Positions 7,658 through 16,419 of a DNA stretch of 23,458 nucleotides are shown here, piece after piece. A program made the position numbers and the translations under genes. The notes under the pieces were generated by a model that did no database searches, had not been told where the DNA came from, and saw only the letters and a list, made by a program, of their open reading frames with translations. Source of the DNA: JAXGTD01 sp040775095 (GTDB lineage Bacteria > Pseudomonadota > Gammaproteobacteria > Chromatiales > Chromatiaceae); assembly GCA_040775095.1 (NCBI GenBank), contig JAXGTD010000056.1, positions 1-23,458 on the forward strand. The letters run 5' to 3'. Position 1 is the stretch's first letter; the number at the start of each line of letters is the position of its first letter.

Positions 7658-10432
7658 CTACTGCGAGCGATGCTTCAGCGCGGCATGTGCGGCGGCAAGA
7701 CGCGCCACCGGCACACGCGGCCCCGAGCAACTGACATAGTCCAGACCGGCCAGATCGCAGAACTCGATGGACGCGGGGTGACCACCGTGCTCACCGCAGA
7801 TGCCCACGTGCAGGTCGGGGCGCACGGACTTGCCCCATTCCACCGCGAGTTGCATCAGCTTGCCGACACCCTTGACGTCGAGCACCTCGAACGGGTTGTC
7901 GTGCAGGATATCGACCTGGTTGTAGAGCGGCAGGAACTTGTTCTCCGCGTCCTCGCGCGAGAACGAGAAGGTCGCCTGGGTGAGATCGTTGGTACCGAAG
8001 GAGAAGAACTCCGCCTCCTTGGCCAGCGACTCGGCGCGCATGCAGGCACGCACGACCTCGATCATGGTGCCAAACTTGAAGCTGACCGGGTGGCCGTACT
8101 TCTGCTGCACCTCCTCGTGGATTGCCGAGACGTACCCCTTGACCGTCTGCAACTCCTTGACCGTGCAGACCTGCGGGACCTTGATCTGCGGGAACACCTC
8201 GAGACCGGCCTTGTTGCATTCCGCCGCCGCCTCGAGGATGGCGCGGATCTGCATCTGGTAGATCTCGGGGAAGGTGATGCCGAGGCGCACGCCGCGGTGG
8301 CCAAGCATCGGGTTGGTCTCGTACAGGGCCCGGACCTTCTTGAGCATCGCCTCTTTCTTGACGATGGCCTCCTCCACCAGCATCGGGTCGAGCAGGCGGC
8401 GCATGCCGTCGAAGTCGTGCCGGGTCTGCTCGGCAGTATGCAGCAGCCCCATGGAGCCCGCCAGCGCGGTCATGCCGCGCGTCGTCTCGGCCAGCGCGCG
8501 CAGGTCGGAGATGTCCTGCTCGAGTTGGTGCTCGTCGGGCAGGAACTCGTGGATCGGCGGATCGAGCAGACGGATGGTGACCGGATTCGGCGCCATGACC
8601 TCGAACAGCTGGCGGAAATCCTCGCGCTGCAGCGGCAGCAGGCTGTCCAGCGCCTCCTGGCGCTTCTCCAGCGTGTCGGCGACGATCATCTCGATGACGA
8701 TGGGCAGCCGCGCGGTGTCGTTGAACATGCGCTCGGTGCGCGCCAGACCGATGCCGACGGCGCCGTACTTGCGCGCGTTGCGCGCGTCGTCCGGGGTATC
8801 GGCGTTGGCCATGACCTTGAGCCGCGCCACATCGTCGGCCCAGCCGAGCAAGGTCGAGAGCTCTGGGGTGAAGTCGGGCTCGACAGTCGGGATCTCGCCC
8901 AGGTAGACACGTCCGGACGAGCCGTCGATGGTAATCACATCGCCCTCCTTGAAGGAGGTGTCGCCGACCATGGCCTCGCGTCGGCCGACATCGACGACGA
9001 TGCCCTCGGCACCGGCGACGCAGGGCTTACCCATGCCACGCGCGACCACCGCCGCGTGCGAGGTCTTGCCGCCGCGTGCGGTCAGGATGCCTTGCGACGC
9101 GAAGAAACCGTGGATGTCCTCGGGCTTGGTCTCCTCACGCACCAGGATCACCTTCTGGCCCAGGTCCTTGCCGAGCTGCTCCGCGCGGTCGGCATCGAAC
9201 ACCGCGATACCCGAGGCGGCACCCGGTGAGGCCGGCAGGCCCTGGGCGACGGCGTCGGCCTTCGCGGTGGGGTCGAGACGCGGAAACAACATCTGCTCCA
9301 GGGACATCGGATCGATGCGCTTTAGCGCCTGCTCCTTGCCGATCAGCCCCTCTTGCTCCATCTCGACCGAGGTCCGCACCATCGCCTGGGCGTTCATCTT
9401 GCCATTGCGGGTCTGCAGGCAGTACAGCACGCCACGCTCGATGGTGAACTCGAAGTCCTGCACCTCGTGATAATGGGTCTCGAGCTTCTCGCGCAAGTCG
9501 GCCAGCTCGGCGGCCATCTGCGGCATCTCCACGCGCATGCGATCGAGCGGCTTGGGCGTGCGGATGCCGGCGACCACGTCCTCACCCTGGGCGTTGATCA
9601 GATACTCGCCGTAGAGCTTGTTCTCGCCAGTGCCGGGATTGCGGGTGAAGCCAACGCCGGTGGCCGAGTCGTCGCCGCGGTTGCCGAACACCATGGTCTG
9701 CACGTTCACCGCGGTGCCATTGGCCATGTCGGGCGTGATATGGAACTGCCGGCGGTAATCAACGGCGCGCTTGCCGGTCCAGCTGTTGAAGACCGCCTTG
9801 ATCGCGATCTCGAGCTGCACGAACGGGTCTTCCGGGAACGGACTGCCGGTGTAGCTCTCGACCGCCGCCACGAAACGCTCGCCGATCTCTTTCAGGTCGT
9901 TCGCGGACAGATCCACGTCCAGCTTCGCATGTGCCGCGAGCTTGACCTCATCGAACTCCTTGTCGAACAGCTCGTCGGGGACGCCGAGGGCGACCTTGCC
10001 GAACAGCTGCACAAAGCGCCGATAGGCATCGTAGCCGAAGCGCGGATCGCCGGTGGCCTGGATCTCGCCCTGCAGGGTCGCCCGATTCAGACCCAGGTTC
10101 AGGATGGTGTCCATCATGCCGGGCATCGACATGGCGGAACCCGAGCGGACCGACACCAGCAGCGGGTTCTCCGGGTTGCCGAGCCCCTTGCCGGTCTTTT
10201 CCTCGAGCGACGCGACCTGCGCCCGGACCTGGTCCATGACGCCGGATGGCAGCTCGCGATTGGGCGTGTCCAGATAGTCCAGGCATGCCTCGGTGGAAAT
10301 CACGAAACCCGGTGGCACGTTGAGCCCGATCTGCGTCATCTCGCAGAGGTTCGAACCCTTGCCGCCGAGCAGCTTCTTGTTCTTGCCGTCGCCTTCGGTG
10401 AAGGCGAAGACCCATTTCTTGGAATCGGTCAT
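7658..10432 (-). CDS. ppdK: Pyruvate, phosphate dikinase
   Basis: A 924-residue cytoplasmic enzyme that interconverts pyruvate, ATP and phosphate with phosphoenolpyruvate, AMP and pyrophosphate. The N-terminal ATP-grasp domain starts with the typical KWVFAFTEGDG and LLGGKGSNLCEM and has the VRSGSAMSMPGMMDT loop at about 95-110. The swivelling phosphohistidine domain has GGKTSHAAVVARG with catalytic His459. Thr457 is at the position that the PDRP regulatory kinase/phosphatase modifies in other PPDKs. The C-terminal PEP-utilising barrel has NPMLGHRGVRLGI at 707-719, GTNDLTQ at 813-819 and catalytic Cys879 in GICGEHGGHP. A stretch of about 45-50 residues near 640-690 looks like an insertion relative to the 874-residue clostridial enzyme. 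The start has an AGAGGT element about 11 bases upstream, rather far. It diverges from valS. Confidence 0.97.
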   Translation of the reverse strand: MTDSKKWVFAFTEGDGKNKKLLGGKGSNLCEMTQIGLNVPPGFVISTEACLDYLDTPNRELPSGVMDQVRAQVASLEEKTGKGLGNPENPLLVSVRSGSAMSMPGMMDTILNLGLNRATLQGEIQATGDPRFGYDAYRRFVQLFGKVALGVPDELFDKEFDEVKLAAHAKLDVDLSANDLKEIGERFVAAVESYTGSPFPEDPFVQLEIAIKAVFNSWTGKRAVDYRRQFHITPDMANGTAVNVQTMVFGNRGDDSATGVGFTRNPGTGENKLYGEYLINAQGEDVVAGIRTPKPLDRMRVEMPQMAAELADLREKLETHYHEVQDFEFTIERGVLYCLQTRNGKMNAQAMVRTSVEMEQEGLIGKEQALKRIDPMSLEQMLFPRLDPTAKADAVAQGLPASPGAASGIAVFDADRAEQLGKDLGQKVILVREETKPEDIHGFFASQGILTARGGKTSHAAVVARGMGKPCVAGAEGIVVDVGRREAMVGDTSFKEGDVITIDGSSGRVYLGEIPTVEPDFTPELSTLLGWADDVARLKVMANADTPDDARNARKYGAVGIGLARTERMFNDTARLPIVIEMIVADTLEKRQEALDSLLPLQREDFRQLFEVMAPNPVTIRLLDPPIHEFLPDEHQLEQDISDLRALAETTRGMTALAGSMGLLHTAEQTRHDFDGMRRLLDPMLVEEAIVKKEAMLKKVRALYETNPMLGHRGVRLGITFPEIYQMQIRAILEAAAECNKAGLEVFPQIKVPQVCTVKELQTVKGYVSAIHEEVQQKYGHPVSFKFGTMIEVVRACMRAESLAKEAEFFSFGTNDLTQATFSFSREDAENKFLPLYNQVDILHDNPFEVLDVKGVGKLMQLAVEWGKSVRPDLHVGICGEHGGHPASIEFCDLAGLDYVSCSGPRVPVARLAAAHAALKHRSQ

Positions 10433-10472
10433 GATTGCTGGATACCTCTATCGTCAGTTTTGGATCGCCGCT

Positions 10473-10501
10473 ATTTCACCCGAGTCCGGGCCGGCTTCCA
10501 A
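10473..10501 (-). promoter_or_regulatory. Weak candidate ppdK promoter
   Basis: On the minus strand TTGGAA (10501-10496), a 17-base spacer, then TGAAAT (10478-10473). Each box matches sigma70 consensus at 4 of 6 positions, in a locally AT-richer stretch 41-70 bases before the ppdK ATG. Confidence 0.25.
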
Positions 10502-10933
10502 GTACCGTTTATCAAGTTGGACTCAGAAATTCGGATGGACCGCGAGCATCGGCGCTGGCTCGGGAAAGGCCAGGCATCGACCAAGGCGATGTCCGGTGCA
10601 CCTGGCCTGGGTAAGTGCCGAATCGATGGAGCGTCCGCACCCCCGACACGGCACCGGCCCGCTGGCGCGGTCGCAACGGCGATGCCTGCCCCATCGAAAA
10701 CCGGGGCCGGCGCCGGTGCCTTCCGATCGAGCGGATAGCCAGAGCGGTCAGGGCGTGGACGGACGATTGGCGGGGGCGGATTCGCGGACACTCCTTGGTC
10801 GAACGCTGCGCGCAGTGTAGCGCATGCGTGACCCGGGCGCCTGCCCGACAGCAGGGGTTGGCCGTCGGGATCGCCGCGAGCGCGTCCCACCCCCGGGGCC
10901 ACCGGCCTGGGGTGCGGCCGCGACGGTTGCGGT

Positions 10934-10939
10934 TATACT
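10934..10939 (+). promoter_or_regulatory. Candidate -10 box of valS
   Basis: TATACT lies 53 bases before the valS ATG and would start a leader of about 45 bases. No good -35 hexamer is found at 16-18 bases, so it may depend on an activator or simply be weak. Confidence 0.4.
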
Positions 10940-10992
10940 GACGCGAGCTTCGAAACCCCTAAATTCTCATTCTCCGCGGGCGGACACTACCG

Positions 10993-13830
10993 ATGCTGGA
11001 TAAGAACTACGACCCCCAACAGATCGAGACGCACTGGTACCAGGTCTGGGAAAAGGCAGGGTACTTCGCCCCCCGCCACGAAGGGGACGGACACTATTGC
11101 ATCATGATCCCCCCGCCGAACGTGACCGGCAACCTGCACATGGGTCACGGGTTCAACAACACGGTGATGGACGCGCTGATCCGCTACCGCCGCATGAACA
11201 GAGCACGGACCCTCTGGCAACCCGGAACCGATCACGCCGGTATCGCCACACAGATGGTGGTCGAGCGTCAGCTCGAGGCCGAGGGCAAGACCCGGCACGA
11301 CCTCGGCCGCGACGCCTTCATCGAACGCGTATGGGAATGGAAGGCCGAGTCCGGGGGCAACATCACCCGCCAGTTGCGCCGGCTGGGCTCGTCGTTGGAC
11401 TGGCAGCACGAACGCTTCACGATGGACGAGGGTCTCTCCCTGGCGGTGCGCGAGGTGTTCGTTCGCCTGTACGAGGAGGGGCTGATCTACCGCGGCAAGC
11501 GTCTGGTGAACTGGGACCCGGTGCTGCACACGGCCGTCTCCGACCTGGAGGTGATCTCCGAGGAAGAGGCCGGCCACATGTGGGATATGCGCTACCCGCT
11601 GGTGTCCCAACAAGGCACCGACGACAGCGGCTACATGACCGTCTCCACCACCCGCCCCGAGACCCTGCTCGGCGACTGTGCCGTGGCCGTGAACCCGGAG
11701 GACCCGCGCTACAAACACCTGATCGGCCAGCTGGTCGAGCTGCCGCTGACGGGCCGGCGCATCCCGATCATCGCCGACGAGCATGCCGACCCGGCGTTCG
11801 GTACCGGCTGCGTGAAGATCACCCCGGCCCACGACTTCAACGACCACGAGGTCTGGCTGCGTCATCGTGACGAGACCCAGATCGCCGAGCAGGCCCATGG
11901 CGGACTGATCAACATCTTCACGCCGGACGCGGCCATCCGCACCAACGATCCCGAGGACGGGAACCTGATCCCGTCCGCTTACGTCGGCCTCGACCGCTAC
12001 GAGGCGCGCCGGCGCATCGTCGCCGACCTGGAGGCGCTCGGGCTGCTCGCCGGCATCAAGGACCACAGGCTGATGGTGCCGCGTGGCGACCGCTCCGGCG
12101 CGGTCATCGAGCCCTATCTGACCGACCAGTGGTACGTGCACATCGCCCCGCTCGCGAGGCCCGCCATCGCCGCGGTCGAGGATGGCCGCATCCGTTTCGT
12201 CCCGGACAATTGGAAGAACACCTACTTCGAGTGGATGCGCAACATCCAGGACTGGTGCATCAGCCGCCAGATCTGGTGGGGTCACCGCATCCCTGCCTGG
12301 TATGACGCCGAGGGCAACGTCTACGTCGGCCGCTCCGAGCAAGCGGTGCGCGACCAACACGGCCTGGCCCCAGGATTCGCGCTGCGGCAGGATCCCGACG
12401 TGCTCGACACCTGGTTCAGCTCCGCGCTTTGGCCGTTCAGCACCCTGGGCTGGCCGGAGGACACCGAGCGGCTGCGCGCCTTCTACCCCACGTCGGTGCT
12501 GATCACGGGCTTCGACATCATCTTCTTCTGGGTCGCTCGGATGATCATGATGGGCCTGAAATTCATGGGCGACGTCCCCTTTCGCGACGTCTACATCCAT
12601 GGCCTGGTACGCGATGCCCACGGCGACAAGATGTCCAAGTCCAAGGGTAACGTGCTCGACCCCATCGATCTCATCGACGGCATCGAACTGGAGCCATTGG
12701 TCGAGAAACGCACCCGCGGCATGATGCAGCCGCGGCTGGCGGAGAAGATCGCCAGGCAGACCCGCAAGGACTTCCCCGACGGCATCCCCGGCTTCGGCAC
12801 CGATGCGCTGCGCTTTACCTTCGCCGCGCTCGCCACCACCGGACGCGATATCAAGTTCGACCTCGGCCGCATCGAGGGCTACCGCAACTTCTGCAACAAG
12901 CTCTGGAACGCCTCGCGCTACGTGCTGATGAACACCGAGGGCCAGGATTGCGGGCTCGGCGGCGAGCCGCTGGAGCTGTCTGCCGCCGACCGATGGATTC
13001 GCAGCCGTTTGAATGCAACCACCCGGACCGTGCGCGATGCCATCGAGGGCTATCGCTTCGATCTGGCCGCCCAGGCCATCTACGAGTTCACCTGGAGCCA
13101 GTTCTGCGACTGGTACCTGGAGCTGGCAAAACCGGTGCTCACCGGCAACACCGCCAGCAACGCGGCCAAGCGCGGTACCCGCCGGACACTGGTGCAGACC
13201 CTGGAGACGTTGCTGCGCCTGGCCCACCCGGTGATGCCCTTCATCACCGAGGAGATCTGGCAGAAGGTCGGGCCGCTGGCCGGCGTTGAGGGCGACACCA
13301 TCATGCTCGCCGCCTACCCCCGCGCCGAGGCCGGCGCCGAGGACCCCGAGGCCGTCGCCGAGATCGAATGGGTGCAGCAGTTCATCCTCGGTGTTCGCCG
13401 AATCAAGGGCGAGATGAATATCCCACCCGGCAAGCCGCTGCCGGTGCTGGTGGCCAATGCCAGCGCGCGCGATCGCCAGTGGATCGCGCTGGCGCGTCCG
13501 TACCTGGATTTCCTCGCCCGCACCGAATCCATCGGCTTGCTCGACGACGCGGCCGACGCGCCGGAGTCCGCTATCGCGTTGGTCGGCGACATGAAGATCC
13601 TGATCCCCATGGCCGGTCTGATCGACAAGGACGCGGAGCTCGTGCGGCTCGACAAGGAGATCGCGAAGCTCCGCGCCGACGTCCAGCGTATCGAGCAGAA
13701 GCTATCGAACCCCAATTTCGTCGACAAGGCCCCGGCTGCGGTCGTCCAGAAGGAGCGAGCCCGACTCGGCGAGCAGGGTGCGGCGATGGCGCAACTGGTC
13801 GCCCAGCGGACCAAGATCGCGTCCCTTTGA
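10993..13830 (+). CDS. valS: Valyl-tRNA synthetase
   Basis: A 945-residue class I aminoacyl-tRNA synthetase that charges tRNA-Val in the cytoplasm and proofreads threonine. The N-terminus MLDKNYDPQQIETHWYQVWE is family-typical. The HIGH signature is HMGH at 49-52 after PPPNVTGNL. The CP1 editing domain spans about 200-340, with STTRPETLLGD. KMSKS is at 546-550 in DKMSKSKGN. An anticodon-binding helical domain follows, and the last 65 residues form the ValRS C-terminal coiled-coil, which contacts the tRNA. Length is normal for bacterial ValRS. The start ATG at 10993 has a GC-rich GCGGGCGG element about 9 bases upstream. The stop lies 23 bases before the convergent queE stop, with no obvious terminator between them. 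Confidence 0.98.
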   Translation: MLDKNYDPQQIETHWYQVWEKAGYFAPRHEGDGHYCIMIPPPNVTGNLHMGHGFNNTVMDALIRYRRMNRARTLWQPGTDHAGIATQMVVERQLEAEGKTRHDLGRDAFIERVWEWKAESGGNITRQLRRLGSSLDWQHERFTMDEGLSLAVREVFVRLYEEGLIYRGKRLVNWDPVLHTAVSDLEVISEEEAGHMWDMRYPLVSQQGTDDSGYMTVSTTRPETLLGDCAVAVNPEDPRYKHLIGQLVELPLTGRRIPIIADEHADPAFGTGCVKITPAHDFNDHEVWLRHRDETQIAEQAHGGLINIFTPDAAIRTNDPEDGNLIPSAYVGLDRYEARRRIVADLEALGLLAGIKDHRLMVPRGDRSGAVIEPYLTDQWYVHIAPLARPAIAAVEDGRIRFVPDNWKNTYFEWMRNIQDWCISRQIWWGHRIPAWYDAEGNVYVGRSEQAVRDQHGLAPGFALRQDPDVLDTWFSSALWPFSTLGWPEDTERLRAFYPTSVLITGFDIIFFWVARMIMMGLKFMGDVPFRDVYIHGLVRDAHGDKMSKSKGNVLDPIDLIDGIELEPLVEKRTRGMMQPRLAEKIARQTRKDFPDGIPGFGTDALRFTFAALATTGRDIKFDLGRIEGYRNFCNKLWNASRYVLMNTEGQDCGLGGEPLELSAADRWIRSRLNATTRTVRDAIEGYRFDLAAQAIYEFTWSQFCDWYLELAKPVLTGNTASNAAKRGTRRTLVQTLETLLRLAHPVMPFITEEIWQKVGPLAGVEGDTIMLAAYPRAEAGAEDPEAVAEIEWVQQFILGVRRIKGEMNIPPGKPLPVLVANASARDRQWIALARPYLDFLARTESIGLLDDAADAPESAIALVGDMKILIPMAGLIDKDAELVRLDKEIAKLRADVQRIEQKLSNPNFVDKAPAAVVQKERARLGEQGAAMAQLVAQRTKIASL

Positions 13831-13853
13831 TCCGGCGCCCGCGCCACGGGTCA

Positions 13854-14504
13854 TCAGGGGATTCCAATCAGCTTGTGGGTCTGCAGACCAAGGCGCCAAC
13901 GCGGGTTGGCCTTGCAATAGGCCACCGCCCGCGCCGTGTTCGCGGCCAGATCGGGGCCGTCCATCGGCTGCAGGAACAGGTACTCGAACGAGAGTTGCTC
14001 GAATCGCTCCGGAGGGGCTTGCGGCTGCGGGTAGACCAGCTTCAGCTCGTCGCCGGCGACGAGTACCAGGCGCGCGTCGGCCTTCGGGCTGACGCAGACC
14101 CAGTCGATGCCGAGCGGGGCCGGTCGCGTCCCATTGGTCTCGACGGCGATCTCGAAGCCGCGGGCATGCAGCGCATCGACCAGCCCGGTGTCGAGCTGCA
14201 GGAGCGGCTCGCCGCCGGTGCAGACCACGTAGGGCCGCACCGCGCCGCCCCCCTCAACCGCGGACAGCGGACAGGCCGCGCGGACCGCATCGGCGAGCGC
14301 GCCGGCGCTCGCATACCTGCCGCCGCCCTCGCCATCGGTGCCACGGAAATCGGTGTCGCAGAAGGTGCAGACGGCGCGGCCGCGATCCTGCTCGCGCCCC
14401 GACCAGAGATTGCAGCCGGCAAAGCGGCAGAAGACCGCGGGCCGGCCCGCCCGCGCGCCTTCGCCCTGGAGCGTGTAGAACAACTCTTTGACGAAGTATG
14501 GCAT
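13854..14504 (-). CDS. queE: 7-carboxy-7-deazaguanine synthase (radical SAM)
   Basis: A 216-residue radical SAM enzyme that converts 6-carboxy-tetrahydropterin (CPH4) to 7-carboxy-7-deazaguanine in queuosine synthesis. It starts MPYFVKELFYTLQGEGARAGRPAVFCRFAGC. The iron-sulfur cluster motif is Cys31-x14-Cys46-x2-Cys49, the expanded CX14CX2C spacing known from one QueE clade instead of the canonical CX3CX2C. The SAM-binding GGEP is at 97-100, followed by VETNGT at 121-126. SPK at 139-141 and QP at 179-180 fit QueE substrate-binding segments. It is last in the que run, 14 bases after the queD stop. Its ribosome binding site GAGGGGG overlaps that stop, implying translational coupling. Confidence 0.96.
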   Translation of the reverse strand: MPYFVKELFYTLQGEGARAGRPAVFCRFAGCNLWSGREQDRGRAVCTFCDTDFRGTDGEGGGRYASAGALADAVRAACPLSAVEGGGAVRPYVVCTGGEPLLQLDTGLVDALHARGFEIAVETNGTRPAPLGIDWVCVSPKADARLVLVAGDELKLVYPQPQAPPERFEQLSFEYLFLQPMDGPDLAANTARAVAYCKANPRWRLGLQTHKLIGIP

Positions 14505-14518
14505 TCGCGCCTGCCCCC

Positions 14519-15643
14519 TCAGGTCGGCAGCGCCGGCCCTGATGTCCCCCAGCTCAGCACGGCGCCGCAGCCCGGGGTCTCATGCAGGTCGATGCGGTCG
14601 AGCCGTGGCAGATCGCCCGCCACCTGCTCGCGAATCCAAAGGGTCAGCCGCCCCGGATCCGCCGACTCGAGCAGCGGCAGCGCATCGAGCCGATGGTGGT
14701 CGAGACGCGCGTAGACGGGCTTGAACAGGGCCTTGACATCGCCATAGTCGACGGTCCAGCCCATCACCTGATCCAGCGGCGCGGTCAGGTGCAGGCGCAG
14801 CAGGTAGCTGTGCCCGTGCAGCCGCCGGCGCGGGTCGCCGTCCGGGGCCCCGGTCAGGCGCAGCGCGCCCTCGAAGCGCAGCTCCTTCCAGATGCGGTAA
14901 TGCACACCGTCGTGGTGGCACCCCGCGGTCGCGGTCTCGTAGACGGTCACCCACGACAGCGCCGGGAGGCGCGGTTTGAGCCGCCGCCACAGCCAGTGGC
15001 ACAGCATCTCGCTGGTTGGATTCTCCAGCCCGGGAATGTCGTTCAAGCAGGCGTGTTGCAGCTCGGCCCGGAGCGGTGCCCAGAGCGCGTCGAGCTGATC
15101 GAAGTCGACGCCCATATCACGCCCGGGACCATCGGTCGTGTGGCCGGACAGGTCCTGATCGGCGTGCAGGATGACCTCGAAGCCATGGCCGTGCATGCGC
15201 CCACAGGCATGCCCCGGCGCCACCCTGGGTAACCGATGCGCGGCCTCGAAGCGAAAGCGGCGCCAGACGTGACAGTGATCGGCGCGATCCAGATCGGCCC
15301 CCTGGTCGCGGGTACTGCGGATACCGACACGCTCGACCCCCGGCACGCCGGCCTCGGCCAGGCGCGCCCGGACCCAGCGGGCCAGGTTCTCATCGGTCGG
15401 GACCGCCAGCAGGCCGTTCAGATCCGCGTAGTCCAGGTCGGCGACCCCATCGCGCAGGACATCGCTCAGCGCCCCCGTCTCGCCCCCGGCGAAGGGGGCC
15501 CAACCTGGCGGCAGCTCAGCACGCACGCGCGCGGTGAAGCTGTGCCCATGCAGTTGGCGCGCGCGATGCCCCTCCGGCAGGATCGCGACGCGGCGGGCGG
15601 CCTCGAACGGGGCGGCGGCGACATGATAGAGATGCTCGCTCAT
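14519..15643 (-). CDS. queD: Triple-domain 6-carboxy-5,6,7,8-tetrahydropterin synthase (QueD/PTPS)
   Basis: QueD turns 7,8-dihydroneopterin triphosphate into CPH4, the first committed step of 7-deazaguanine synthesis. The usual protein is about 120 residues; this one has 374 and contains three consecutive PTPS-like domains. Domain 1 (about 1-118) keeps LHGH (His32, His34) but has Arg17 and Ala28 where the first zinc His and the catalytic Cys belong. Domain 2 (about 125-246) is most like E. coli QueD: His136, Cys147, His151, His153 and Glu236 in ETATAGC are present, but the Asp-His pair reads Gln196-His197. Domain 3 (about 248-368) has LHGH (276, 278), VDY, Asp315-His316 in RLDHHRLD and Glu355, but Leu261 and Arg272 replace the zinc His and catalytic Cys. 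The ATG overlaps the queC stop as ATGA. Confidence 0.93.
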   Translation of the reverse strand: MSEHLYHVAAAPFEAARRVAILPEGHRARQLHGHSFTARVRAELPPGWAPFAGGETGALSDVLRDGVADLDYADLNGLLAVPTDENLARWVRARLAEAGVPGVERVGIRSTRDQGADLDRADHCHVWRRFRFEAAHRLPRVAPGHACGRMHGHGFEVILHADQDLSGHTTDGPGRDMGVDFDQLDALWAPLRAELQHACLNDIPGLENPTSEMLCHWLWRRLKPRLPALSWVTVYETATAGCHHDGVHYRIWKELRFEGALRLTGAPDGDPRRRLHGHSYLLRLHLTAPLDQVMGWTVDYGDVKALFKPVYARLDHHRLDALPLLESADPGRLTLWIREQVAGDLPRLDRIDLHETPGCGAVLSWGTSGPALPT

Positions 15644-16356
15644 CGCGTCGCCCCGCTCGCGACCGCGCCCATGAAACGGGCCTGTAGCGGGTCACTCAGG
15701 CCCGCCTCGGCGAAGCCCTTGGCGCGCAGCAGGCACGAGTCGCAGGCCCCACAGGGGCGCGCCCCCGGGCCCGGGTCGTAGCAGCTGCTGGTGAGCCCGT
15801 AGTCGACGCCCAGCGCACTGCCGCGTCGGATGATCTGCGCCTTGGTCAGCTCGATCAGGGGTGCGTGGATGCGTAACCGCTGCCGGCCCTCGACCCCGGC
15901 GGCCGTGGCCAGGTTGGCCATGCGCTCGAAGGCGGCGATGTACTCGGGGCGGCAGTCGGGGTAACCGGAGTAGTCCAGCGCGTTCACACCGATAAAGATG
16001 TCGGCGGCACCCAGCACCTCGGCCCAGGCCAGCGCGAAGGACAGGAACACGGTGTTACGCGCCGGCACATAGGTGATCGGGATGCCCTGCCCCATCGCGT
16101 CGAGCGTCCGGGACTTGGGCACCGCGATGTCGGCGGTCAGCGCGGAGCCGCCGAAACGGCGCAGATCGATATCCGCGATCACATGCTCGGCAACGCCCAG
16201 CGCGGCGGCCACCCGCGCGGCCGCCTCCAGCTCGACGCCATGGCGCTGGCCGTAGCGAAACGAGAGCGCATAGGGCGTGAAGCCCTCCTGCTTGGCGATC
16301 GCGAGGGTGGTGGCGGAGTCCAATCCCCCGCTGAGCAGTATCACCGCGTTGGTCAT
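15640..16356 (-). CDS. queC: 7-cyano-7-deazaguanine (preQ0) synthase
   Basis: A 238-residue ATP-dependent enzyme that converts 7-carboxy-7-deazaguanine and ammonia to preQ0. The N-terminal PP-loop is SGGLDS at 9-14 (LLSGGLDSATTLAIA). FRYGQRH at 33-39 and VPARNTVFLS at 97-106 are QueC hallmarks. The zinc site is Cys192, Cys202, Cys205 and Cys208 in CYDPGPGARPCGACDSC. Length is typical. A GAGGAA ribosome binding site lies 8 bases before the ATG. It overlaps queD by four bases (ATGA) and follows the J-domain gene by 63 bases. That gap contains a hairpin but no visible preQ1 riboswitch. Confidence 0.97.
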   Translation of the reverse strand: MTNAVILLSGGLDSATTLAIAKQEGFTPYALSFRYGQRHGVELEAAARVAAALGVAEHVIADIDLRRFGGSALTADIAVPKSRTLDAMGQGIPITYVPARNTVFLSFALAWAEVLGAADIFIGVNALDYSGYPDCRPEYIAAFERMANLATAAGVEGRQRLRIHAPLIELTKAQIIRRGSALGVDYGLTSSCYDPGPGARPCGACDSCLLRAKGFAEAGLSDPLQARFMGAVASGATR

Positions 16357-16390
16357 GGCAGATTCCTCGCAGGATCGTCGGGTTGGGCCG

Positions 16391-16413
16391 CCGGGGACCT
16401 GGACTGGTCCCGG
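16391..16413 (-). promoter_or_regulatory. Intercistronic hairpin between the J-domain gene and queC
   Basis: GGGACC and GGTCCC (16394-16399 and 16406-16411) pair around a six-base loop, with two further outer GC pairs across a one-base bulge. It starts about 7 bases past the J-domain gene stop. No T-run follows, so it may be an mRNA processing or stability element rather than a terminator. Confidence 0.35.
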
Positions 16414-16419
16414 GCCGAC

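Larger units (their letters stand above)
10433..10992. other. Divergent ppdK-valS intergenic region, 560 bases
   Basis: Unusually long for this compact window. The 10433-10560 part is AT-richer and is the likely ppdK control region. The 10920-10992 part holds the valS leader. The middle 10560-10900 is GC-rich with open frames in several phases, none with a recognisable protein, ribosome binding site or consistent codon pattern. No T-box or tRNA-like element was seen. Confidence 0.5.

Noticed and set aside
7670..9229. 519-codon plus-strand frame opposite ppdK
   Set aside because: It is a shadow of ppdK, whose catalytic motifs are all on the minus strand.
10471..10902. 143-codon minus-strand frame in the ppdK-valS gap
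   Set aside because: There is no ribosome binding site, the composition is Pro/Arg-rich and no motif is recognisable.
10940..10992. T-box or attenuator controlling valS
   Set aside because: The leader after the -10 box is too short and lacks a T-box sequence and a terminator hairpin.
10987..13227. 746-codon minus-strand frame opposite valS
   Set aside because: valS is unambiguous; the antisense frame arises from GC-rich third codon positions and has low-complexity composition.
16357..16419. preQ1 riboswitch upstream of queC
   Set aside because: The 63-base gap contains only a GC hairpin and the ribosome binding site; the A-rich tail and C-rich loop of preQ1 aptamers are absent.
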